This document shows positions 1 to 5,473 of a DNA stretch of 8,065 bases, one piece after another. The stretch lies in NCBI GenBank assembly GCA_023415035.1, contig JAEZLX010000160.1:1-8065 (forward strand), read 5' to 3'. The position numbers were made by a program, and so were the translations under genes. How positions within the stretch are numbered: position 1 is the stretch's first letter; every line of letters starts with the position of its first letter. The notes beneath the pieces are model-generated. The model was not told the DNA's origin and searched no databases. It saw nothing but the letters and a program-made list of their open reading frames with translations. The stretch is from Pseudomonadota bacterium. GTDB taxonomy: Bacteria; Pseudomonadota; Gammaproteobacteria; Burkholderiales; Burkholderiaceae_C.

Positions 1-131
1 TGCACCTCGCCCAGCTTGTGGTTCACACCCGTGTAGTACAGGATGCGCTCGGTGGTCGTGGTCTTGCCAGCGTCGATGTGGGCGGAGATACCGATGTTGC
101 GGTAGCGCTCGATGGGCGTTTTGCGAGCCAT
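1..131 (-). CDS. fusA: Elongation factor G, N-terminal fragment (cut by window edge)
   Basis: This is the first 43 codons of translation elongation factor G, the GTPase that drives ribosomal translocation and, with RRF, ribosome recycling. The visible residues begin MARKTPIERYRNIGISAHID and continue into the P-loop, with the GTP-binding motif AHIDAGKTT at residues 17-25 (Lys23 and Thr24 contact nucleotide and Mg). This P-loop version is diagnostic for EF-G. The start is well supported: on the minus strand a GGAG Shine-Dalgarno sits 7 bases before ATG. The gene runs off the left edge, so the remaining GTPase region and domains II-V are not visible. It follows rpsG after 105 bases containing two strong stem-loops, in the usual rpsL-rpsG-fusA order. 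The truncation is only the window boundary. Confidence 0.97.
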   Translation of the reverse strand, partial: MARKTPIERYRNIGISAHIDAGKTTTTERILYYTGVNHKLGEV

Positions 132-158
132 GAAATTACTCCAATGATGATGCGGTAA

Positions 159-188
159 AGCCCGCAGCCCTCATGGGACCTGCGGGCT
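159..188 (-). other. Stem-loop in the rpsG-fusA spacer, proximal to fusA
   Basis: Nine perfectly paired bases (AGCCCGCAG at 159-167 with CTGCGGGCT at 180-188) enclose a further CCC/GGG pairing (168-170 with 175-177), a four-base loop and a two-base bulge. In the minus-strand transcript the stem ends in GGGCU followed by UUUA, so it looks like a weak intrinsic terminator about 27 bases before the fusA start. It could be an attenuator, an RNase processing site or a 3'-end stabiliser for the rpsL-rpsG message. The function is inference; the pairing is seen directly. Confidence 0.6.
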
Positions 189-205
189 CGCTCCTGACGG
201 CTTGG

Positions 206-230
206 CGGCGCGGGAGAAGGATCCGCGCCG
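206..230 (-). other. Stem-loop directly after rpsG
   Basis: An eight-base perfect inverted repeat (CGGCGCGG at 206-213 with CCGCGCCG at 223-230) has a nine-base loop. It begins 6 bases after the rpsG stop codon in the direction of transcription. No U-run follows, so it is more likely a message-stabilising or processing structure than a terminator. With the stem-loop at 159-188 it makes a tandem pair that fills most of the short spacer before fusA. Confidence 0.55.
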
Positions 231-236
231 GCGGAA

Positions 237-707
237 TCAGAAGCGGAAGTGGCTGAAGGCGCGGTTGGCCTCGGCCATGCGGTGAACCTCGTCGCGCTTC
301 TTCATGGCGCCACCGCGGCCTTCGTTGGCCTCAAGCAGTTCGTTGGCCAGGCGCTGAGCCATGGACTTCTCGCTGCGCTTGCGGGCAGCTTCCTTGATCC
401 AGCGCATGGACAGGGCCAGGCGACGGACGGGACGCACTTCGACGGGCACCTGGTAGTTGGCGCCACCCACGCGGCGGGACTTGACCTCCACCATGGGCTT
501 GACGTTGTTGATGGCCGTCAGGAACAGCTCGAGCGGATCCTTGCCGCTCTTCTTTTCCATCTGCTCGAGCGCGCCATAGATGATGCGCTCGGCGACAGCC
601 TTCTTGCCGCCTTCCATGATCACGTTCATGAACTTGGAAAGCTCGACATTGCCGTACTTGGGATCCGGCAGGATTTCACGTTTAGGGACTTCGCGACGAC
701 GTGGCAT
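237..707 (-). CDS. rpsG: 30S ribosomal protein S7
   Basis: Small-subunit protein S7 (156 residues) nucleates assembly of the 30S head by binding the 3' major domain of 16S rRNA, and it lines the E site through its beta-hairpin. The sequence matches the family along its whole length: it opens MPRRREVPKREILPDPKYG, has the KFMNVIMEGGKKAVAERI helix near residues 25-42, the RRVGGANYQVPVEV hairpin near 78-91 and the RWIKEAARKR segment near 102-111. The length equals the common bacterial 156-residue form. A strong ribosome-binding site (AGAGGTGAG) lies just before the ATG. It is the middle gene of rpsL-rpsG-fusA. In E. coli S7 represses this operon by binding the rpsL-rpsG spacer; here that spacer is 157 bases with several pairing options, so similar control is possible but not shown. 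Confidence 0.99.
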   Translation of the reverse strand: MPRRREVPKREILPDPKYGNVELSKFMNVIMEGGKKAVAERIIYGALEQMEKKSGKDPLELFLTAINNVKPMVEVKSRRVGGANYQVPVEVRPVRRLALSMRWIKEAARKRSEKSMAQRLANELLEANEGRGGAMKKRDEVHRMAEANRAFSHFRF

Positions 708-864
708 TTCTCACCTCTTGCTTCAGCTGATGACCGGAACGTCCTGTTCTCCGGACACCCCGCAGATCCATCCGGGACCTGCACTTACTCGACCCCTTTC
801 GAGGGTCACTACGCCGGTCCGGCTCGTCAAAACCGGGCGGCACCGACTAATCCAGAAAGACCGA
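708..864 (-). promoter_or_regulatory. rpsL-rpsG spacer, possible S7 autoregulation region
   Basis: This 157-base intercistronic spacer is unusually long for co-transcribed ribosomal genes. Read on the minus strand it has a small stem GACCC/GGGTC (791-795 with 803-807, plus one possible G-U pair), a CCGG/CCGG pairing either side of UUUUGACGAG, and a CCGGA/TCCGG pairing nearer rpsG. In E. coli the equivalent spacer binds S7 and couples rpsG translation to rpsL. I infer a similar role from position only. I did not find a clear copy of the 16S rRNA S7 site by eye. Confidence 0.3.
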
Positions 865-1242
865 TCAGGCCTTCTTGGGGCGCTTCGCACCGTACTTGGA
901 GCGCGACTGCTTGCGATCCTTGACGCCTTGCAGGTCGAGCGAACCACGCACGATGTGGTAACGCACACCGGGAAGGTCCTTCACACGACCGCCGCGGACC
1001 AGCACAACGCTGTGTTCCTGGAGGTTGTGGCCTTCACCGCCGATGTAGGAAATGACTTCGAAACCGTTGGTCAGGCGCACCTTGGCGACCTTACGCAGAG
1101 CGGAGTTCGGCTTCTTGGGCGTCGTGGTGTACACACGGGTGCACACACCACGGCGCTGCGGGCAGTTTTCCATGGCCGGGCTCTTGGATTTGGTCTTTTC
1201 GACCTCCCGGCCGTGGCGCACGAGCTGGTTGATGGTTGGCAT
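865..1242 (-). CDS. rpsL: 30S ribosomal protein S12
   Basis: S12 (125 residues) sits at the interface of the 30S decoding centre and monitors codon-anticodon pairing. Family hallmarks are present throughout: MPTINQLVR at the start, RGVCTRVYTTTPKKPNSALRK at residues 31-51, LTNGFEV near 57-63, YIGGEGHNLQEHS near 66-78 and RGGRVKDLPGVRYH near 83-96. Lys43 and Lys88, the positions most often changed in streptomycin-resistant mutants, are both the wild-type lysine, so the sequence suggests streptomycin sensitivity at this locus. Asp89 (the residue methylthiolated by RimO in E. coli) is also conserved. The lysine-rich tail ends AKRPKKA. A modest purine-rich AGGGA precedes the ATG. It is the first gene of the str operon here; the upstream neighbour is a D-Ala-D-Ala carboxypeptidase rather than rpoC. 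Confidence 0.99.
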   Translation of the reverse strand: MPTINQLVRHGREVEKTKSKSPAMENCPQRRGVCTRVYTTTPKKPNSALRKVAKVRLTNGFEVISYIGGEGHNLQEHSVVLVRGGRVKDLPGVRYHIVRGSLDLQGVKDRKQSRSKYGAKRPKKA

Positions 1243-1283
1243 TGAAACGTCCCTAAACGTTTGAAAACGGAAAAAGAAAACCC

Positions 1284-1299
1284 TTCGGAAAATTCCGAA
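1284..1299 (-). other. Small hairpin and T-run in the rpsL leader
   Basis: TTCGGAA and TTCCGAA face each other as a 16-base dyad (realistic stem TTCGG/CCGAA with a six-base AATTTT loop). On the minus strand it is followed by GGG and then TTTTCTTTTT at 1271-1280. If transcription starts near 1303, as the promoter candidate predicts, this stem would be at the very 5' end of the rpsL message, which fits a stabilising cap or early pause better than an attenuator. It could also act as a second terminator for readthrough from the upstream carboxypeptidase gene. Confidence 0.4.
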
Positions 1300-1308
1300 A
1301 AGCCCTCA

Positions 1309-1337
1309 AATGTAGCACGGGGCACAGGAAACGGCAA
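1309..1337 (-). promoter_or_regulatory. Candidate sigma-70 promoter for rpsL
   Basis: On the minus strand TTGCCG (1332-1337) and TACATT (1309-1314) are separated by exactly 17 bases; each matches the sigma-70 consensus at 4 of 6 positions. A start near 1303 would give a leader of about 60 bases before rpsL. The -35 element overlaps the last arm of the hairpin that follows the upstream gene. The spacing and position are good but the hexamers are imperfect, so this is a candidate only. Confidence 0.45.
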
Positions 1338-1359
1338 GCCGCCGCAGCCAGGCGGCTTG
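1335..1359 (-). terminator. Stem-loop after the carboxypeptidase gene, likely terminator
   Basis: A perfect nine-base stem, CAAGCCGCC (1335-1343) with GGCGGCTTG (1351-1359), has a seven-base loop and lies 8 bases past the carboxypeptidase stop codon. The minus-strand sequence after it (CCGTTTCC) holds only a short T-run, so termination may be partial. Some transcription from the cell-wall gene into rpsL cannot be excluded. Confidence 0.55.
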
Positions 1360-1367
1360 ACCGGGAC

Positions 1368-2546
1368 TCACTGGATCCACAGGCGCAGCGCGTCCCAGGC
1401 ACGGCCGAAGATGCCGCTTTCCTCGACGGTTTCGAGCACCGTCAGGGGCACTTCGGCCACGGGGGTGCCGGCAGCAGTGGTCACGCGCAGCGTGCCCAGC
1501 GACTGCCCCTTCTGGAGTGGCGCCACCAGCGGATCGGGGCGCACCACCTCGGACTTCAGGCCCGCGGCCTCGCCGGCGGGCACGGTCACGACCACGCCCT
1601 CGGGGCGGCCGAGTTTGGCCTCGGAGGCCTTGCCCTTCCACACGCGCGGCGTGCTCAGTGGCTGACCCGGCGCCGACAGGCGCACGGCTTCGTAGGCGGT
1701 GTAACCCCAGTTGAGCAGTTTCTGGCTCTCCACCGCCCGGGCACTCTCGCTCGAAGCACCCAGCACCACGCTGATCAGACGGCGCTCGCCGTCCTTGCCC
1801 GAGCCGAGCGCGGCGACCGGGCGGCGCGCGGTGGCCACCAGGCAATAGCCGGCAGCGGCCGTGTGACCGGTCTTGAGGCCATCCACCGTCGGATCACGGA
1901 ACAGCAGCAGGTTGCGGTTGGTGTCGTTGGCCGCCGGCGTGCCGGGGTAACGGTAGCGCTGGATCGCGTAGTAGCCGACGTATTCGGGGAAGTCTCGCAT
2001 CAGGCGCGTGGACAGCGTGGCCAGATCGCGCGCTGTCGTGGTGTGGCCAGGCGCCGTCAGCCCCTCGACGTTGCGGTAGGAAGTGCCCTTCATGCCCAGC
2101 GCCTTCGCCTGCGCGTTCATCATTTCGACGAAGCGCTCGACCGAGCCGGCCACGCCCTCGGCCAGCGCCACGGTGGCATCGTTGCCAGACTGGACGATCA
2201 TGCCCTTGATCAGGTCTTCCACCGGCACCTGCATCTTGGGGTCGATGAACATGCGCGAGCCGGGCATCTTCCAGGCACGCTCGCTGACCGGGAAGGTCTG
2301 CTCCAGGCTGATCTTCTTGGCGCGCAACGCATCGAACACCAGGTAGGCGGTCATGAGCTTGGTCAGCGACGCCGGCTCCACCGGGGCATCGATGTCCTTG
2401 CCGACCAGGATCTGCCCCGACGTGACATCCAGGAGCAGGAAGGCCTTGGCGGCGACCTCGGGCGGTTGCGGCGCTTGCGCGCGGACAGCGCCCATCACGA
2501 GGGACGAGGCAACAAGCAGACAGGAGACGAAACGGCGCAGGAACAA
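1368..2546 (-). CDS. dacA: D-alanyl-D-alanine carboxypeptidase, PBP5/6 family (peptidase S11)
   Basis: This periplasmic penicillin-binding protein trims the terminal D-Ala from peptidoglycan pentapeptides and so limits cross-linking. All three active-site motifs are visible in the 392-residue product: SLTK at 60-63 (Ser60 nucleophile, Lys63), SGN at 120-122 and KTG at 225-227. A PBP5 C-terminal domain follows (about 290-370), then an end helix, IFGRAWDALRLWIQ, likely the amphipathic membrane anchor. I chose the TTG at 2546 as start. It has GAGGT eight bases upstream and gives a clean signal peptide (FLRR, hydrophobic core, probable cleavage after VRA at residue 23). The open frame continues upstream to 2747, but that part overlaps the hydrolase gene and does not resemble the family. 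The symbol could equally be dacC; family assignment is firm, paralogue assignment is not. Confidence 0.95.
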   Translation of the reverse strand: MFLRRFVSCLLVASSLVMGAVRAQAPQPPEVAAKAFLLLDVTSGQILVGKDIDAPVEPASLTKLMTAYLVFDALRAKKISLEQTFPVSERAWKMPGSRMFIDPKMQVPVEDLIKGMIVQSGNDATVALAEGVAGSVERFVEMMNAQAKALGMKGTSYRNVEGLTAPGHTTTARDLATLSTRLMRDFPEYVGYYAIQRYRYPGTPAANDTNRNLLLFRDPTVDGLKTGHTAAAGYCLVATARRPVAALGSGKDGERRLISVVLGASSESARAVESQKLLNWGYTAYEAVRLSAPGQPLSTPRVWKGKASEAKLGRPEGVVVTVPAGEAAGLKSEVVRPDPLVAPLQKGQSLGTLRVTTAAGTPVAEVPLTVLETVEESGIFGRAWDALRLWIQ

Positions 2547-2575
2547 GACGGGATACCTCGAAAGAAATGGAACAG

Positions 2576-2605
2576 GCGCCCCGAGGGAACAGGCCTCAGG
2601 GGCGC
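2576..2605 (-). other. Strong stem-loop at the hydrolase-carboxypeptidase junction
   Basis: GCGCCCC-GAGG (2576-2586) pairs with CCTC-A-GGGGCGC (2594-2605): eleven base pairs with a single bulged A and a seven-base loop. It contains the hydrolase stop codon and ends about 15 bases before the carboxypeptidase ribosome-binding site. The minus-strand bases after it are pyrimidine-rich (CTGTTCCATTTCTTTC), giving a weak terminator look. It may reduce readthrough between the two genes or protect the upstream message. Role inferred from structure and position. Confidence 0.5.
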
Positions 2606-3219
2606 AGATGGCGCAGGACGATGTCCTTGAGCAGGGGCAGTTGCCCGTGGAAGAAGTGACCACCACCGGGCACGACCAGCACCGGCAGGCTTTGCGGACG
2701 CGCCCAGTCGAGCACGGCCGCCAGCGGCACGGTGTCGTCTTGCTCACCGTGAAGGATCAGGGTGCGCGCCTGGAGTTCCCCGGCCAGCGGCGCCACCTCG
2801 AAGCGGCTCGCCGCCGTGCCCACCAGGACGATACGCTCCAAGTCGCGCGCAGGCGCCAGTCGGGCCACCGCATGGCTGGTCACGAAGGCACCGAACGAGA
2901 AGCCGGCCAGGCACAGCGGCCCGTCGGCCGCCTGGGCCTCGACCACGGCCAGCATGTCTTCGAGCTCGCCACGACCATTGTCGTGCTCGCCCGCACTGCG
3001 ACAGACGCCGCGGAAATTGAAACGGACCGCCTTCCAGCCGGCCTGCACGAAGGCGCGCGCCAGCGTCTGCACGACCTTGTTCGACAGCGTGCCACCGAAC
3101 AGCGGATGCGGATGGGCGATGACCGCCGTGCCCAGCGCTTCGCCGGCCGGCCGGTCGATGGCGACCTCCAGCGCACCGGCCGGGCCGGGCTGGATGAGGT
3201 ATTCGGTCTGGGCGTTCAT
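2596..3219 (-). CDS. Small alpha/beta hydrolase (COG2945-like)
   Basis: A 207-residue cytoplasmic alpha/beta-hydrolase fold protein with no signal peptide. The order of motifs is typical: an HPHPLFGG segment at 36-43 near the oxyanion hole, FNFRGVCRSAGEHDNG at 68-82, the nucleophile elbow GFSFG at 106-110 (Ser108), an acid segment HGEQDDTVP at 157-165 (probably Asp161) and GGGHFFHG at 185-192 (His188). A complete Ser-Asp-His triad is therefore present. The FRGV-C-RS stretch has Cys73 where relatives usually have Gly, a small oddity. The substrate is unknown; relatives are annotated only as esterase-like or dienelactone-hydrolase-like. It starts 13 bases after the ferredoxin gene ends and precedes the carboxypeptidase, so it is probably co-transcribed with the ferredoxin gene. 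The ribosome-binding site is weak. Confidence 0.9.
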   Translation of the reverse strand: MNAQTEYLIQPGPAGALEVAIDRPAGEALGTAVIAHPHPLFGGTLSNKVVQTLARAFVQAGWKAVRFNFRGVCRSAGEHDNGRGELEDMLAVVEAQAADGPLCLAGFSFGAFVTSHAVARLAPARDLERIVLVGTAASRFEVAPLAGELQARTLILHGEQDDTVPLAAVLDWARPQSLPVLVVPGGGHFFHGQLPLLKDIVLRHLRP

Positions 3220-3232
3220 GGCACTGCCGGCG

Positions 3233-3577
3233 TCAGCGGCCGACGTCGGGCGGCGTGAGCAGGCGCTCGACGACCTTGCCGTCGCGCAGGTGAGAGCTCA
3301 CGATCTCGTCGATATCCGCCTCGTCCACGAAGCTGTACCAGACGGCCTCGGGATAGACCACGGCGATCGGGCCGCCGGCGCAGCGGTCGAGGCACCCTGC
3401 CTTGTTGACACGCACCTTGCCCGGCCCCAGCAGGCCCATGGCCTTGGCCTGGGACTTGCAGCGCTCGAAGGCGGCCTGCGCATCGTGGTCGGCACAGCAG
3501 GCCTGACCGTTGTCGCGCTGATTGAGACAGAAAAAGATGTGGCGCTCGTAATACGATGCCGGCTGCTTGGCTTCCAT
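3233..3577 (-). CDS. Thioredoxin-like [2Fe-2S] ferredoxin (COG3411-type)
   Basis: A 114-residue soluble iron-sulfur protein of the thioredoxin-like ferredoxin family, related to the NuoE and Shethna-type folds. Hallmarks are YYERHIFFCLNQR at residues 9-21, Cys27-Cys28, and VRVNKAGCLDRCAGGP at 55-70 followed by VVYPEAVWYSFVD. Cys17, Cys28 (or 27), Cys62 and Cys66 fit the expected cluster ligand spacing, with a C-x3-C last pair. The protein presumably transfers electrons, but its partner is unknown. An upstream ATG at 3616 in the same frame would add 13 residues; I prefer 3577 because homologues begin shortly before the YERHIFFC motif, though neither start has a clear Shine-Dalgarno. It lies between the hemJ-like and hydrolase genes on the same strand with short gaps (48 and 13 bases), consistent with an operon. 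Confidence 0.9.
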   Translation of the reverse strand: MEAKQPASYYERHIFFCLNQRDNGQACCADHDAQAAFERCKSQAKAMGLLGPGKVRVNKAGCLDRCAGGPIAVVYPEAVWYSFVDEADIDEIVSSHLRDGKVVERLLTPPDVGR

Positions 3578-3625
3578 GACCGAGATTCTAGTTTCCGGCG
3601 CCCGGCCCTCCGGCATGCACGGACA

Positions 3626-4054
3626 TCAGAACGGCTTGACCACCACCAGCACCACGGCCAGCAGCAGCAGGATGACCGGCACCTCGTTGAACCAGCGGAA
3701 CCAGCGGTGGCTGCGGCGACTGGTGCCAGCCTCGAAACGCCGCAGCAGCACGCCGCAGGCATGGTGGTAGCCCAGCAGCACCACCACGATGGCCAGCTTG
3801 GCATGCATCCAGCCGTTGCCTGGCCCGCGCCCGATACCATAACCCAGCCACAGCCAGAGGCCCAGAGCCAGGGCGGGCAGCGCCAGCATGGTCATGAAGC
3901 GCATGAGCCGACGCGCCATACCGAGCAGGCGCGCGCGCTCGGCCACCGACTCGGGCGGCACCATGGCCAGGTTGACGAAGATGCGCGGCAGGTAGAAAAG
4001 GCCCGCAAACCAGCTGGCCACGAACACGATGTGGAAGGACTTGACCCAGAGCAT
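3626..4054 (-). CDS. hemJ: HemJ/CopD-family membrane protein, probable protoporphyrinogen IX oxidase
   Basis: A 142-residue integral membrane protein with four predicted helices (about residues 3-25, 53-75, 83-102 and 124-140). HemJ oxidises protoporphyrinogen IX to protoporphyrin IX, the penultimate step of heme synthesis, in bacteria lacking HemG or HemY. Family signatures are LWVKSFHIVFVASWFAGLFY at residues 2-21 with conserved His8, LPRIFV just after, a WMHAKL segment at 82-87 (Lys86) and RWFNEVP near 120-126. The length agrees with short proteobacterial members. It is the first gene of a minus-strand string with the ferredoxin, hydrolase and carboxypeptidase genes. No clear Shine-Dalgarno is seen; TACACT at 4062-4067, seven bases before ATG, resembles a -10 element, raising the possibility of a near-leaderless message. 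Family membership is strong; the oxidase role is by homology, and absence of hemG/hemY elsewhere cannot be checked here. Confidence 0.83.
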   Translation of the reverse strand: MLWVKSFHIVFVASWFAGLFYLPRIFVNLAMVPPESVAERARLLGMARRLMRFMTMLALPALALGLWLWLGYGIGRGPGNGWMHAKLAIVVVLLGYHHACGVLLRRFEAGTSRRSHRWFRWFNEVPVILLLLAVVLVVVKPF

Positions 4055-4061
4055 GGCCGCC

Positions 4062-4067
4062 AGTGTA
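4062..4067 (-). promoter_or_regulatory. Possible -10 element for hemJ
   Basis: On the minus strand TACACT (4 of 6 to consensus) lies seven bases before the hemJ ATG. No convincing -35 hexamer is seen 16-18 bases upstream. If real, the transcript would begin at or very near the start codon. Confidence 0.25.
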
Positions 4068-4121
4068 GACGGAGCACGGGGTTGCGAGGGAAAAGGCGTC
4101 GCGGCAGCGGAACACGGCGCA

Positions 4122-4152
4122 CAAAAAAAGAACCCGGCCTACTGGCCGGGTT
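4122..4152 (-). terminator. Intrinsic terminator with U-tract (minus strand)
   Basis: AACCCGGCC (4131-4139) and GGCCGGGTT (4144-4152) form a perfect nine-base stem with a four-base loop. On the minus strand it is followed by C and seven T residues (4123-4129). This is the best intrinsic terminator in the window. It stops minus-strand transcripts coming from the 4301-5419 gene before hemJ, which implies hemJ has its own promoter in the 68 bases between. Confidence 0.85.
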
Positions 4153-4267
4153 GGAAGCCATTTTGCTGTCACACATAAGGCACCCGCTCAGGGAGGAAAA
4201 GCGGGGAGGTCACCTTCCGGTTCGCTCGAAGTCGATGTTAACGCAAATTTTTTTATTTCGCTCAAGA

Positions 4268-4291
4268 ACCCCTGTCAGATATGACAGGGGT
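4268..4291 (-). terminator. Stem-loop immediately after the kinase-like gene
   Basis: A perfect ten-base stem (ACCCCTGTCA at 4268-4277 with TGACAGGGGT at 4282-4291) has a four-base loop and begins nine bases past the stop codon of the 4301-5419 gene. The following minus-strand sequence (TCTTGAGCG) lacks a true U-run. It may be a first, leaky terminator or a 3'-end stabiliser upstream of the full terminator at 4122-4152. Confidence 0.55.
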
Positions 4292-4300
4292 GTCGCCTCG

Positions 4301-5419
4301 TCACATCATCTTGGCCAGTTCGAACATCACCGCCGTGCCCAGCGCCTCTCGGATGTTCCCGCGTCCGACCTTGGCCATCGAGAATTCGCCGAAGCCGGAC
4401 ATGTCAAACGAGCTGTCGTCGGGAGAAATCTCGACGAAGGGCATCTCGAACACCTCGTCCAGCAGCTCGCGGCGGAAAGTCTCGAAATCATCACCCTTGA
4501 GCTCCGAATCGACCACGATCAGGTTGGGCATGCGCACGCGCATGGCCTCCCGCGCCTGCCGGAAGTCCACGACGCTGTCCGAGGCAATGCCGATCTCGCG
4601 CAGCGAGTCGCGCACATCGGCGCGGATCTGCAGGCTTGGGGAGATCGTCAGCACATAGGTGCCCTGCAGCGACTTGAACATCGAGGTGTGCTCCTCGGAC
4701 AGGTCGACCGCCGAGATGCCGTCCACCGCCTGCACGGTGCGGGAGAACATGAGCGTGAGGTTCACGCCCTCCTCGTTGATCTCGCGCGTGATCTCGACGC
4801 CACCGGCCGTGGTGGCGATCTGACGCATGAGCATCCAGCTGAGGTTGTCCGGCAGGATGGCGCTCGAGGGCGGCAGCCCTTCGCTGCTCACGCGCACCTT
4901 CAGGCGCGCGTGCGGCGGCCAGTGGTTCAGGTCCAGCCGCACATCGACGCGGTTGCCGAACGGAATGCCCCAGTCGAGCACCGCGTTGACCAGCGTGTGC
5001 GCCACCGTCGGGTCGATCAGCACATCCACCGGCTTGAGCTTGCGGCGCAGCACGATGCCCAGCGCGCCAAGCTCGCTCTTGCGCTCCTGCAGCACGCCTT
5101 CGACCAGCTCGGCCATGTTGACCTTTTCATGCGACTGCCGGATGCGACCGCCATAGAAACGCTGGATCTGCTGCGCGCTGACGCCGGCCAGCTTGATGCG
5201 GTCGACCTGGACGGTGAGCAGCCGATGCTCCAGCTTGGACAGCCGATCGGTGCTCAACAACTGGTCGAGATGGTGCTGCAGCAGGCTGACGCCCTCGGTG
5301 ACCTGGTCGGCCAGGTTGGCCAGCATCTCGGGCCAGTGGTTGTCGAGGGTCCAGGCGTCATCCGCTTGCGCCGCCGGTTTGGTGCCGCCGGTCGTCGGGG
5401 TTTTCTGGGCAGGTTGCAT
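4301..5419 (-). CDS. Degenerate histidine kinase-like protein with C-terminal receiver-like domain
   Basis: I do not recognise a named gene. The 372-residue product looks like a two-component core in reduced form. A helical segment at about 25-115 (HWPEMLANLADQV, LLQHHLDQLLSTDRLSKLEHRLL) resembles a dimerisation domain but has no H-E/D-x-x-x-P phospho-acceptor box. Residues 115-230 resemble a GHKL ATPase fold: TLVNAVLDWG at 142-151 stands in for the N box with only one of two Asn, the D-x-G-x-G loop is absent, and LSWMLMRQIATTAGG at 193-207 replaces the Gly-rich GLGL motif. Residues 254-372 resemble a receiver domain with LIVVDSEL (Asp304), VEISP near 329-333 and Lys350, but the acidic pair is missing (ISPS at 259-262). 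It is probably cytoplasmic, with no membrane segment. Start at 5419 is by alignment of compositional change; no Shine-Dalgarno is visible. A catalytically inactive regulator is the likely reading; function unknown. Confidence 0.72.
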   Translation of the reverse strand: MQPAQKTPTTGGTKPAAQADDAWTLDNHWPEMLANLADQVTEGVSLLQHHLDQLLSTDRLSKLEHRLLTVQVDRIKLAGVSAQQIQRFYGGRIRQSHEKVNMAELVEGVLQERKSELGALGIVLRRKLKPVDVLIDPTVAHTLVNAVLDWGIPFGNRVDVRLDLNHWPPHARLKVRVSSEGLPPSSAILPDNLSWMLMRQIATTAGGVEITREINEEGVNLTLMFSRTVQAVDGISAVDLSEEHTSMFKSLQGTYVLTISPSLQIRADVRDSLREIGIASDSVVDFRQAREAMRVRMPNLIVVDSELKGDDFETFRRELLDEVFEMPFVEISPDDSSFDMSGFGEFSMAKVGRGNIREALGTAVMFELAKMM

Positions 5420-5473
5420 GATGGAAACGAGGGCGATGGTTGTCGATCGGTTGCGGGGCTGCCCCACCGACCC

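Noticed and set aside
249..1245. Plus-strand open frames opposite rpsG and rpsL
   Set aside because: They are antisense to highly conserved ribosomal protein genes and have no ribosome-binding site or family resemblance.
2547..2747. Upstream start for the carboxypeptidase at 2747
   Set aside because: It would overlap the hydrolase gene by about 150 bases, add Cys-rich sequence unlike the family and bury the signal peptide.
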